NCBI GenBank assembly: GCA_021826795.1
Contig: JAKAYM010000131.1
Span: 1-5,209, forward strand
Length of the DNA: 5,209 bases
Direction of reading: 5' to 3'
Source of the DNA: Thermoplasmata archaeon
Lineage (GTDB): Archaea > Thermoplasmatota > Thermoplasmata > Thermoplasmatales > Thermoplasmataceae
Shown here: piece by piece, positions 1 to 5,209 of the stretch
How the letters are laid out: the number at the start of each line of letters is the position of its first letter
How positions within the stretch are numbered: the stretch's first letter is position 1
Made by a program: the position numbers and the translations under genes
Notes under the pieces: model-generated
Seen by the model: the letters and a program-made list of their open reading frames with translations, nothing else
Databases searched by the model: none
What the model was told of the DNA's origin: nothing

Positions 1-704
1 TTATAAGAGATGATGGACTCAGGCTGGATGGCCGTGCAAATAATGAAATGCGCCCGATTAAAATTCAAACAGGCGTTGTACAGAGAGCCGATGGTTCCGC
101 ATTCATAGAATGGGGTGCCAACAAGATCATAGTGGCAGTTTACGTAAGGGAGGCATATCCTAAGCATGCACAGAACATAGACCGGGCAATAGTAAAAGCC
201 AGGTATAATATGTCAGGCTACTCCGTTGAAGAGAGAAAGCGCCCCGGTCCGGATAGAAGGACAATGGAAATATCAAAAGTGGTTTCCGAAGCTCTTTCAT
301 CTGCTATTGTACTGGAAAAACTTCCCAGGGCTGAGGTGGATGTATTTATCCAGGTGCTGGAAGCCGATGCAGGTACAAGAATAGCTAGCCTTACAGCATC
401 ATCAGTTGCAGTAGCAGATGCCGGTGTCCCCATGAGGGATCTGGTTGTGGGTTGCACAGCCGGAAAGGCAGATGGTAAAGTAGTTCTTGACCTATCAAAG
501 GACGAGGATAATTTCGGCCAGGCCGATATACCCATGGCAATTCTGCCAAGAACCGGTAAGGTTGTTCTGCTTCAGCTTGATGGCAATGTTACAGAAGAGG
601 AGTTCAATGAGGCAACATCTATGATGATGGAGGCAATGCCACGCATTTCTGAATTACAGAGAAATGCATTGATGGATAAATACAGTTTAGAGGATGGTGA
701 ATAA
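1..704 (+). CDS. rrp41: Exosome complex exonuclease Rrp41 (5'-truncated by window edge)
   Basis: Catalytic RNase PH-type subunit of the archaeal exosome, which degrades RNA 3'-to-5' by phosphorolysis and can add tails in the cytoplasm. The reading frame is open from base 3. The N-terminal family motif RLDGR is encoded at 21-35, upstream of the first in-window ATG (48), so that ATG is internal and the true start lies a few codons outside. Counting from the ATG at 48, the RNA-binding arginine pair is R70-R71 (in GPDRRTMEISK), LEADAGTRIASLTASS lies at about 104-119, and the acidic residues expected for phosphorolysis are D154 and D160 (KDEDNFGQADIP). The visible 233 residues fit a family of about 240-260. 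One oddity: the usual VYGPRE motif reads VYVRE (codons 138-152), one residue short. Rrp42 follows directly, consistent with the Rrp41-Rrp42 hexameric ring. Identification is secure from several motifs and context. Confidence 0.97.
   Translation, partial: IRDDGLRLDGRANNEMRPIKIQTGVVQRADGSAFIEWGANKIIVAVYVREAYPKHAQNIDRAIVKARYNMSGYSVEERKRPGPDRRTMEISKVVSEALSSAIVLEKLPRAEVDVFIQVLEADAGTRIASLTASSVAVADAGVPMRDLVVGCTAGKADGKVVLDLSKDEDNFGQADIPMAILPRTGKVVLLQLDGNVTEEEFNEATSMMMEAMPRISELQRNALMDKYSLEDGE
696..700 (+). promoter_or_regulatory. Shine-Dalgarno site GGTGA for rrp42
   Basis: GGTGA lies inside the last codons of rrp41, just before its TAA stop (702-704), and sits five bases before the ATG at 706. It matches the anti-Shine-Dalgarno sequence of archaeal 16S rRNA (the complement of GGAGGTGA). 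It decides the rrp42 start: the upstream ATG at 694 overlaps or precedes the site and cannot use it, and the ATG at 712 is more distant. Confidence 0.7.
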
Positions 705-705
705 A

Positions 706-1488
706 ATGCCGATGGATGCAAGTGCAGTATTATCCGAAATCAGAAAAGGATTCATACTGGAAAGTATAAAGACAGGAAAGCGCCTGGATGGAAGGTCGCT
801 CGATGAGTACAGGGAGATAAAGATTACCGAAAATTTCGTACCGAAGGCAGCAGGTTCTGCAATGGTAGAAATTGGAAAGACAAAGGTTGTAGCAGGTATA
901 AAGGTTGAAGAAGGAGATCCCTTCGAAGATTCCCCGGACAGCGGTGTCATGACACTCAATATAGAGCTGCTTCCCATGGCATTTCCCACATTTGAATCAG
1001 GACCTCCCAGCGAACAGGCTATAGAGTACTCAAGGGTGGTGGATAGAGGAATCAGGGAAAGCAAGATGGTTGATACATCAAAGCTAGTAATAGAATCCGG
1101 AAAGCGTGTATGGATGATCTTTGTGGATATAGATGTCCTGAACTATGATGGCAATATAATAGATGCGGCAACACTTGCAGCTGTTACTGCACTGAAAAAC
1201 ACCGTTGTTCCCGCATCGAAGATCGGGCAGAAGGACTATGCACTTCCGATTAGTGCGTTACCTGTTTCTGTTACCATGGTAAAAATAGGCGATGAACTGG
1301 TGTGCGATCCTGATCTGGAAGAGGAGCAGGTTTCAAATGGAAGAATAACGGTTACCATTTCAGAAGATCATAATATACATGCAATGCAAAAAGGGGATAT
1401 AGGAGAATTTTCCCTTGATGAAATAAGGAAAGCTATAAAAACATCAAGTAATATAGGTAATAAATTACGGGAAACATATTTAAGGTGA
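706..1488 (+). CDS. rrp42: Exosome complex component Rrp42
   Basis: Non-catalytic RNase PH-like subunit that alternates with Rrp41 in the archaeal exosome ring and supplies part of the active site and RNA channel. The 260-residue product fits the family. It begins with a helical lead-in ([16 protein letters not shown]), then [14 protein letters not shown] around residues 25-38, the strand [19 protein letters not shown], the segment [20 protein letters not shown], and later [24 protein letters not shown] split across the RNase PH core. The start at 706 is chosen because it is five bases after GGTGA. An in-frame ATG at 694 would overlap rrp41 and add four residues (MVNK), and the ATG at 712 is also possible. 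Only one base separates it from rrp41, so the two equimolar partners are probably co-transcribed and translationally coupled. The gene ends with GGTGA, which serves the next gene. Confidence 0.97.
   Translation: MPMDASAVLSEIRKGFILESIKTGKRLDGRSLDEYREIKITENFVPKAAGSAMVEIGKTKVVAGIKVEEGDPFEDSPDSGVMTLNIELLPMAFPTFESGPPSEQAIEYSRVVDRGIRESKMVDTSKLVIESGKRVWMIFVDIDVLNYDGNIIDAATLAAVTALKNTVVPASKIGQKDYALPISALPVSVTMVKIGDELVCDPDLEEEQVSNGRITVTISEDHNIHAMQKGDIGEFSLDEIRKAIKTSSNIGNKLRETYLR
1484..1488 (+). promoter_or_regulatory. Shine-Dalgarno site for rpl37ae overlapping the rrp42 stop codon
   Basis: AAGGTGA ends rrp42. The TGA at 1486-1488 is both the rrp42 stop and part of the ribosome-binding site, four bases before the rpl37ae ATG at 1493. 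This suggests that ribosomes terminating on rrp42 restart on rpl37ae. Confidence 0.65.
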
Positions 1489-1492
1489 ATAT

Positions 1493-1750
1493 ATGACAAA
1501 ACACACAGTAAAGGTAGGAGCATCCGGGCGTTTTGGTCCCAGATATGGTGTTACGGTAAGAAAAGCATGGAATAAAGTATATAAGCAGAAGACAAGCTTC
1601 TATACATGCCCTTCATGCAAGCAGAAGAAGGTAAAGAGGATTGCCAATGGAATATGGGAATGCAGGCACTGTGGCTATAAATTTGCAGGTGGGTCCTATA
1701 CTCCGGAATATAGCAGTGAGACAGTTAAGGAGATAAATAACCATGTATAA
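1493..1750 (+). CDS. rpl37ae: 50S ribosomal protein L37Ae
   Basis: Small zinc-ribbon protein of the large ribosomal subunit, found in archaea and eukaryotes. The 85-residue product begins with the family signature [18 protein letters not shown] (residues 7-24). It carries two CxxC knuckles, C39-C42 (YTCPSCK) and C57-C60 ([13 protein letters not shown]), which should bind one zinc ion. The length is within the usual range. The start is fixed by GGTGA four bases upstream. Its last eight bases overlap the start of rpoP, and its 3' end contains the rpoP ribosome-binding site. Placement between the exosome genes and rpoP is the conserved archaeal arrangement. Confidence 0.97.
   Translation: MTKHTVKVGASGRFGPRYGVTVRKAWNKVYKQKTSFYTCPSCKQKKVKRIANGIWECRHCGYKFAGGSYTPEYSSETVKEINNHV
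1729..1732 (+). promoter_or_regulatory. Shine-Dalgarno site GGAG for rpoP
   Basis: AAGGAGAT at 1727-1734, inside the end of rpl37ae, contains GGAG ten bases before the rpoP ATG (1743). Aligned to the 5' half of GGAGGTGA, the effective spacing is similar to the other junctions. It supports translation of this very short gene. Confidence 0.55.
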
Positions 1751-1874
1751 ATGCATAAGATGTGGAAGACAGCTTGAAAAATCCTTCGGAACCACAGATA
1801 TAGAATGTGAATGCGGTTCCAGGGTTTTCATCAAGGAAAGGCCGAGTATTGAAAAAGTTGTGAAGGCCAGATAA
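1743..1874 (+). CDS. rpoP: DNA-directed RNA polymerase subunit P (Rpo12/RpoP)
   Basis: A 43-residue zinc-ribbon subunit of archaeal RNA polymerase, the homologue of eukaryotic Rpb12; it helps hold the Rpo3/Rpo10/Rpo11 assembly platform. The product starts [14 protein letters not shown], with the first cysteine pair C4-C7. The second pair is C22-C24 ([11 protein letters not shown]), followed by the characteristic basic tail [14 protein letters not shown]. The tail and the position directly after rpl37ae make the identification strong despite the small size. Oddly, the second pair is CxC, where the family usually has CxxC. The gene overlaps rpl37ae by eight bases in another frame and has a GGAG site upstream. 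It is followed immediately by an oligo-T tract that may end some transcripts. Confidence 0.93.
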   Translation: MYKCIRCGRQLEKSFGTTDIECECGSRVFIKERPSIEKVVKAR

Positions 1875-1888
1875 TTTTTTATTTTTTT
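1875..1888 (+). terminator. Oligo-T tract, possible intrinsic archaeal terminator after rpoP
   Basis: Six T, one A and seven T fill the whole gap between the rpoP stop (TAA, 1872-1874) and the pus10 ATG (1889). Archaeal RNA polymerase can terminate at runs of T in the non-template strand without a hairpin, so this could stop or attenuate transcription between the two halves of the cluster. It also leaves pus10 without a recognisable Shine-Dalgarno site. I see no stem upstream and no clear promoter for pus10 in the end of rpoP, so read-through is likely at least in part. Confidence 0.45.
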
Positions 1889-3031
1889 ATGAACGATATT
1901 CAGGATTTATTCTCAAATAAACTATGTATCAGATGTACAGGAAGAATCTTTGCTTCCGTTGATACAGGGTTGACAAACTACGATCGTGGTCTTAAACTCG
2001 TATTTGCTCATGATGCATTTTTTGGCCATGTTGAGATACCTGAAAAATGTTATATTTGTAACGGAATTTTTGATAATCTTAATATGTATCTGAATATGGC
2101 ATTGGAAGCTATTAACAGCATGGAATTCAGTACATTCTTGATAGGGTCAAAATTCGATCCTGATATATTTCTGGAGGAGCAGAAAATACAGAATAAATAC
2201 GGGAACAAGGGAGAAAGCATAAAAAAGGAATTCAACAGGGAATTTGGGAAATACTTCTCAGAACATACAGGCAAAGAATTCTCAAAAAATCCAGATATAC
2301 TTATTGAGATAAATACAGTGTACGATAGCATCAATCTTATTGTAAGGCCTCTTTATATCTATGGCATATACTTAAAAAAACGCAGGGATATACCCCAGAC
2401 GAGATGGATAAACGGTACCGGTGATTCAATAGAATCTTTAATCGGAGAAATATTGATAAAGCATACCGGTGGAAAAAATTATAAACTCCATGGCTCCGGA
2501 AGGGAAGATGTGGATGTGATGATGCTTGGCAATGGACGTGAATTTGTAATGGAAATAGATGAACCATCGATCAGAAATATCGATTTGAAGGAATTCATGG
2601 AAGAGGTCAATGCATCTAATTCAGGCGTCTATATCTCGGACCTCGAATTTTCCACTAAAGCCAAAATCAGGGAAATAAAGGAAGCAACCTACGATAAAGT
2701 CTATAAGGCAACGGTAGAATGTGATCAAGAAATTTCCAGAAATAAACTGGAAAGCACATGCAATGCCCTCAAAAATCAGGCGATTTCCCAGAGAACCCCG
2801 GTAAGGGTTATAGGAAACCGTGCAGACCTTATAAGAAAAAAAGAAATAAAATATATAAATATAGAAGATATACATGATAAGGAAGCCATAATAAAAATTT
2901 GCTCCCAGTCAGGAACATACATTAAGGAGCTCATCAATGGAGATAATGGCAGAACAGTACCGAGTATGTCATCTATCTACGGTAAAGAGTTAAGGGTAAA
3001 AAGCCTTGATGTAATAAAAATAATGAGGTGA
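1889..3031 (+). CDS. pus10: tRNA pseudouridine synthase Pus10
   Basis: Converts uridine to pseudouridine in the T-arm of tRNA (archaeal Pus10 acts at positions 54 and 55). The 380-residue protein has an N-terminal zinc site made by C13-C16 (CIRC) and C54-C57 (CYIC). A THUMP-containing accessory region follows, then the catalytic domain. The catalytic motif is GREDVDV at 204-210; D207 is the likely catalytic aspartate by analogy with the RxD motif of TruA-like synthases. Further family motifs are QRTPVRV (301-307) and SGTYIKELINGDNGRTVPS (341-359). Several positions normally conserved are changed (see findings). The ATG at 1889 directly follows the oligo-T tract and has no Shine-Dalgarno site, so translation may be leaderless, or weakly coupled to rpoP. 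The gene ends in GAGGTGA, the ribosome-binding site for rpl21e. Composition is more A+T-rich than rrp41/rrp42, judged by eye. Confidence 0.93.
   Translation: MNDIQDLFSNKLCIRCTGRIFASVDTGLTNYDRGLKLVFAHDAFFGHVEIPEKCYICNGIFDNLNMYLNMALEAINSMEFSTFLIGSKFDPDIFLEEQKIQNKYGNKGESIKKEFNREFGKYFSEHTGKEFSKNPDILIEINTVYDSINLIVRPLYIYGIYLKKRRDIPQTRWINGTGDSIESLIGEILIKHTGGKNYKLHGSGREDVDVMMLGNGREFVMEIDEPSIRNIDLKEFMEEVNASNSGVYISDLEFSTKAKIREIKEATYDKVYKATVECDQEISRNKLESTCNALKNQAISQRTPVRVIGNRADLIRKKEIKYINIEDIHDKEAIIKICSQSGTYIKELINGDNGRTVPSMSSIYGKELRVKSLDVIKIMR
3025..3031 (+). promoter_or_regulatory. Strong Shine-Dalgarno site GAGGTGA for rpl21e, containing the pus10 stop codon
   Basis: GAGGTGA is the best ribosome-binding match in the window. 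Its TGA (3029-3031) is the pus10 stop, and it lies six bases before the rpl21e ATG at 3038. Its strength fits a highly translated ribosomal protein placed after a low-abundance enzyme. It also favours 3038 over the in-frame ATG at 3047. Confidence 0.7.
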
Positions 3032-3037
3032 ATAAAC

Positions 3038-3334
3038 ATGACAAGAATGTCCAATGGAACCAGATCAGGTTCAAGAAGCAAGTTAACTAAAAAGATAAAG
3101 CAGAGAGGAATGCCGAAGGTAAACAGCCTTTTAAAGAAATTTGAGGTAGGTGAAACCGTAGCAGTTGTAATAGACCCGGCAATACAAAACGGAATGCCTT
3201 TCCATAACTTCCAGGGGAGAACAGGAAAAATAATAGGAATGCAGGGTAGTTGCTATGTTTTGAAAATCAAAATAGGCAACACCGAAAGGAAGATAATATC
3301 TGCACCTGTCCACCTCAAGAGGTTACCCCAATGA
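3038..3334 (+). CDS. rpl21e: 50S ribosomal protein L21e
   Basis: Large-subunit ribosomal protein specific to archaea and eukaryotes, with an SH3-like beta barrel. The 98 residues match the family length. The N-terminus is basic (GTRSGSRSKLTKKIKQRG), followed by the core FEVGETVAVVIDPAIQNGMP (residues 35-54). FQGRTGKIIGMQGSCYVLKI (58-77) is the most diagnostic stretch, and SAPVHLKRL closes the protein. The start is set by GAGGTGA six bases upstream. The stop overlaps the rpoF start as ATGA. The pair rpl21e-rpoF is a conserved archaeal neighbourhood. Confidence 0.96.
   Translation: MTRMSNGTRSGSRSKLTKKIKQRGMPKVNSLLKKFEVGETVAVVIDPAIQNGMPFHNFQGRTGKIIGMQGSCYVLKIKIGNTERKIISAPVHLKRLPQ
3318..3323 (+). 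promoter_or_regulatory. Shine-Dalgarno site AGAGGT for rpoF
   Basis: AGAGGT within the last codons of rpl21e ends seven bases before the ATG at 3331. It supports 3331 as the rpoF start rather than the in-frame ATG at 3250, which would lie deep inside rpl21e. Confidence 0.55.
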
Positions 3335-3639
3335 AAATAACCTATAAAACAAACAGTGAAGTATACGATTTATTAATCAACATGGAAGATAGAACTCCCA
3401 GTGAAAACGCAACTCTTGCATACGTTGAGAAATTTTTGAAATATGATAGGAATGTAGATATTGCAAAACTTTACAGTGATATCAGTAAGGTACACAGGTT
3501 GCCGAGGGATGCAATAACAAAGATAATTGATATCAGGCCAGGGACTCCCGAAGAATTAATAGCAATACTAAACTCGTACAGTATTAACGTTGATAACAAA
3601 GTTTTAGATAGTATAATAGATATACTCAAGGGTTTGTAA
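3331..3639 (+). CDS. rpoF: DNA-directed RNA polymerase subunit F (Rpo4/RpoF)
   Basis: Archaeal homologue of eukaryotic Rpb4. With Rpo7 (RpoE) it forms the stalk of RNA polymerase, which binds emerging RNA and aids initiation and processivity. The product from the ATG at 3331 is 102 residues: MKITYKTNSEVYDLLINM, a helical tip region with SENATLAYVEKFLKY (24-38), then the HRDC-like C-terminal part with LPRDAITKIIDIRPGTPEEL (57-76), the strongest family signature. The in-frame ATG at 3250 was not chosen: its extra 27 residues read through rpl21e in another frame and do not resemble the family. The start overlaps the rpl21e stop (ATGA) and a purine-rich AGAGGT precedes it. The stop abuts the DUF655 start codon with no gap. 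Confidence 0.94.
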   Translation: MKITYKTNSEVYDLLINMEDRTPSENATLAYVEKFLKYDRNVDIAKLYSDISKVHRLPRDAITKIIDIRPGTPEELIAILNSYSINVDNKVLDSIIDILKGL

Positions 3640-4188
3640 ATGGAAGAATACGCTTATATTATCGATTATCTACCACAGGGTAGGGCAGAGGATAAAAATT
3701 TCAGGAAGTCACCGCTTATTATAGCCATAGGGGAAAATGAATTCAAGCTTCTGGAAATAGTGCCGAAGCCCGATGCTGTAGTTACTGTAGGCGATAGAAT
3801 TTATATAGGAAAATCCCCTGAAAAGAGGGATAAAATTATCTCAATAAAAAGAAGGATCACATTCAAGGAACTGACCAGTGCCGCCGTAAGTGAACTGCCA
3901 TATGCAATAGAAAACATAATAGATGGAAACCCTAAAAGGTTCATCGATTTTTTCAATAATGCTGAAGCAGTTAATACTAGAATGCATACACTTGAGTTGC
4001 TTCCTGGCCTCGGGAATAAAAGCATGTGGGCCATTCTTGACGAAAGAAAAAGCGGTCCATTTACATCATTTGATGATATCATGGAACGTGTGAAAAGTGT
4101 TCATAATCCTAAAAAAATGCTTGTTAACAGGATCATGGACGAGCTGCAAAACAGATACGAAAAATATAAATTATTCGTTGCCAAATGA
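3640..4188 (+). CDS. DUF655 family protein (OB-like fold plus helix-hairpin-helix), function unknown
   Basis: Conserved archaeal protein of 182 residues whose exact role is not established. The N-terminus reads EEYAYIIDYLPQGR, typical of the family, and continues into a beta-rich OB-like region up to about residue 70 (VTVGDRIYIGKSPEKRDKI). The C-terminal half has a helix-hairpin-helix-type segment with LELLPGLGNKSMWAILDERK (118-137), a fold that usually contacts nucleic-acid backbone, followed by FTSFDDIMERVKSVHNP. These domains suggest RNA or DNA binding; a link to rRNA processing or ribosome assembly is only an inference from the constant neighbours rpoF, rpl21e and ksgA. The ATG directly follows the rpoF stop, with only a weak AAGGGT upstream (3628-3633), so translation probably depends on coupling. 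The last four bases overlap the ksgA start. Confidence 0.9.
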   Translation: MEEYAYIIDYLPQGRAEDKNFRKSPLIIAIGENEFKLLEIVPKPDAVVTVGDRIYIGKSPEKRDKIISIKRRITFKELTSAAVSELPYAIENIIDGNPKRFIDFFNNAEAVNTRMHTLELLPGLGNKSMWAILDERKSGPFTSFDDIMERVKSVHNPKKMLVNRIMDELQNRYEKYKLFVAK

Positions 4189-4904
4189 ACGGGAATTTTC
4201 CAAAAAGATTCGGGCAGGTATTTTTACGGGATAAGAATACTGCTACCAAAGAAATCAAATATCTCTCCATTCATGATGGCGATGAAATTCTGGAGGTCGG
4301 TCCTGGTGATGGCATACTAACCGATATTCTGCTATCATATCCTGTAAAACTTACTGCTGTTGAACCGGATCACCGGTTTTATGAAAGTCTTACAATTAGA
4401 CACTCTGAATTGATAAATTCTGGGAAATTCAGTATTTTAAAAGAAAGTTTTTTAGATATGCATCCTTCAAATTATAATCATATTATTGGAAATATCCCGT
4501 ACAATATATCATCCCAGATACTTTTTCATTTACTGGATTTCAACTTTGAATCAGCCATAATGATGGTTCAGAAGGAATTTGCATTGAGACTTGTTGCCAA
4601 GCCTTATACAAAGGACTATTCCCGGCTAACGGTCAACGCAGGGATCAGGTCTAACATAAAAATAATAGCCAATGTTAACAGGCAGGTATTCTCACCTGTG
4701 CCCGGTGTGGATTCGTCAATAATAGAGATCAGGAAAAAATCATATGATATCGATATAAAAAAATTTGATGCATTTTTAATAAAAATATTTACAATGAGGA
4801 GAAAAAAATTATCGACAATACTGAACTACACCGGGCCATTAAGTGAAAAAAGGCCGGGGGAGCTCAGTATAGATGAATTACTTATGGTTTACTCCCGGAT
4901 ATAG
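4185..4904 (+). CDS. ksgA: 16S rRNA (adenine-N6,N6) dimethyltransferase KsgA/RsmA (Dim1)
   Basis: Uses S-adenosylmethionine to dimethylate two adjacent adenosines in the 3'-terminal helix of 16S rRNA during late small-subunit assembly. The 239 residues show the family in order: FPKRFGQVFLRD (5-16), SAM-binding motif I EVGPGDGILT (37-46), acidic E60 at the end of the second strand for ribose contact, and catalytic motif IV NIPYNISS (103-110), an NIPY variant of the usual NLPY. Then come VQKEFALRLVAKPYTKDYSR (128-147), FSPVPGVDSS (169-178) and the C-terminal FTMRRKKLST (202-211). It is somewhat shorter than bacterial KsgA (about 270), in keeping with a small C-terminal domain. The ATG overlaps the DUF655 stop as ATGA and no Shine-Dalgarno site is evident, so translation is probably coupled. 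The last 23 bases overlap the end of the convergent SPFH gene. Confidence 0.97.
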   Translation: MNGNFPKRFGQVFLRDKNTATKEIKYLSIHDGDEILEVGPGDGILTDILLSYPVKLTAVEPDHRFYESLTIRHSELINSGKFSILKESFLDMHPSNYNHIIGNIPYNISSQILFHLLDFNFESAIMMVQKEFALRLVAKPYTKDYSRLTVNAGIRSNIKIIANVNRQVFSPVPGVDSSIIEIRKKSYDIDIKKFDAFLIKIFTMRRKKLSTILNYTGPLSEKRPGELSIDELLMVYSRI

Positions 4905-5209
4905 TGCTGTTCCCAACGTTTCCGGTACTCTTGCTCAATATGTTATTCAATGCTGTTGCTGTAAAGAACTGTGATGTATCTCCAACTGTCGGAACGTTCT
5001 GAGGTATCATTATAAGGGAACCTTTTCCTTCCAGTCCAATCTGGTAAACAATATCCATCCATCTCAGCTGGAAAGCTGTGGGGTTGTTCGCATACTGTTT
5101 GGCTGCATCAACCATCTTACCAGCTGCCTCAACCTCTGCTAAAGCAAGAGTAACCCTTGATCTTCTTTCTCTTTCAGCAGCAGCCTGTCTGGACATTGCA
5201 TCCTGCAGT
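4882..5209 (-). CDS. SPFH/band-7 (stomatin-like) membrane-associated protein, C-terminal part
   Basis: C-terminal 108 residues of a protein of the stomatin/prohibitin/HflK superfamily, which form oligomeric membrane scaffolds often linked to membrane proteases. The frame is open to the window edge, starting LQDAMSRQAAAERERRSRV. This is the classic junction after the SPFH domain, where an LQ.AM..QA.AERERR stretch begins the coiled coil. An alanine/glutamate-rich helix follows (TLALAEVEAAGKMVDAAKQY), then FQLRWMDIVYQIG and GSLIMIPQNVP, matching the end of the conserved region. The final 30 or so residues are low-complexity (Asn, Ser, Thr, Gly). The ATG at 5196 is internal, since homology continues upstream. 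The N-terminal membrane anchor lies outside the window, and no NfeD-type protease partner is visible. The gene is convergent with ksgA and overlaps it by 23 bases, so it belongs to a separate unit. Confidence 0.88.
   Translation of the reverse strand, partial: LQDAMSRQAAAERERRSRVTLALAEVEAAGKMVDAAKQYANNPTAFQLRWMDIVYQIGLEGKGSLIMIPQNVPTVGDTSQFFTATALNNILSKSTGNVGNSTISGSKP

Noticed and set aside
141..146. TACGTA palindrome at the Rrp41 deletion site as a possible recombination mark
   Set aside because: A six-base palindrome is expected by chance and nothing else in the area suggests insertion or excision.
48..704. ATG at 48 as the true start of rrp41
   Set aside because: The frame stays open to the window edge and encodes the conserved RLDGR motif at 21-35, which would be lost with this start.
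694..705. ATG at 694 as the rrp42 start
   Set aside because: The GGTGA site at 696-700 lies downstream of it but is well placed for the ATG at 706.
687..1064. Long minus-strand open frame opposite rrp42, and similar minus-strand frames opposite rrp41, rpl37ae, pus10, rpl21e and DUF655
   Set aside because: They are serine/leucine/phenylalanine-rich antisense shadows of clear genes, with no recognisable motifs or ribosome-binding sites.
3250..3330. 27-residue N-terminal extension of RpoF from the ATG at 3250
   Set aside because: It lies entirely within rpl21e in another frame, has no family resemblance, and the ATG at 3331 has an upstream AGAGGT and the typical RpoF N-terminus.
4831..4858. 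Inverted repeat around GGCC in the end of ksgA as a hairpin terminator
   Set aside because: Only four base pairs with a 14-base loop inside coding sequence; not convincing.
1..5209. CRISPR array, tRNA/rRNA genes, insertion sequences or a cryptic defence system
   Set aside because: No direct-repeat array, cloverleaf-like stretch, terminal inverted repeats or transposase motif is visible; coding sequence of known families occupies almost every base.

Overview
This window comes from an archaeal genome, most likely a member of the Thermoplasmatales or a close relative. The archaeal assignment rests on the gene content: exosome subunits Rrp41 and Rrp42, ribosomal proteins L37Ae and L21e, RNA polymerase subunits P and F, and Pus10. 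The order-level placement is an inference from protein style, moderate A+T content and heavy use of AGG/AGA and ATA codons, and is less certain.

Layout: nine plus-strand genes run head to tail from the left edge to about 4904, with almost no intergenic DNA. They are rrp41 (5' end cut off), rrp42, rpl37ae, rpoP (43 codons), pus10, rpl21e, rpoF, a DUF655 gene and ksgA/rsmA. Most neighbours overlap by 4-8 bases or are separated by 0-6 bases. The longest non-coding stretch is a 14-base, nearly pure-T tract between rpoP and pus10, so no gene-free region needs explaining. At the right edge, a minus-strand gene for an SPFH/band-7 (stomatin-like) protein runs out of the window. Its 3' end overlaps the 3' end of ksgA by 23 bases.

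How the genes work together: the block is informational. Rrp41 and Rrp42 form the RNase PH ring of the RNA-degrading exosome. RpoP and RpoF are small RNA polymerase subunits. L37Ae and L21e are large-subunit ribosomal proteins. Pus10 makes pseudouridine in the T-arm of tRNA, and KsgA dimethylates two adenosines near the 3' end of 16S rRNA. DUF655 is a conserved archaeal nucleic-acid-binding-type protein of unknown role. The arrangement looks like two known archaeal clusters placed end to end (exosome-L37Ae-RpoP, then Pus10-L21e-RpoF-DUF655-KsgA), joined at the oligo-T tract. Translation appears tightly coupled. At three junctions the end of one gene, including or abutting its stop codon, carries the same GGTGAATA ribosome-binding sequence for the next gene, and at two others ATGA start/stop overlaps are used.

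I see no mobile element, CRISPR array, tRNA, rRNA or clearly novel system. The points worth a second look are small: a one-residue deletion in a conserved Rrp41 motif, a shortened second cysteine pair in RpoP, several substitutions in otherwise conserved Pus10 motifs, the oligo-T junction, and the convergent overlap.
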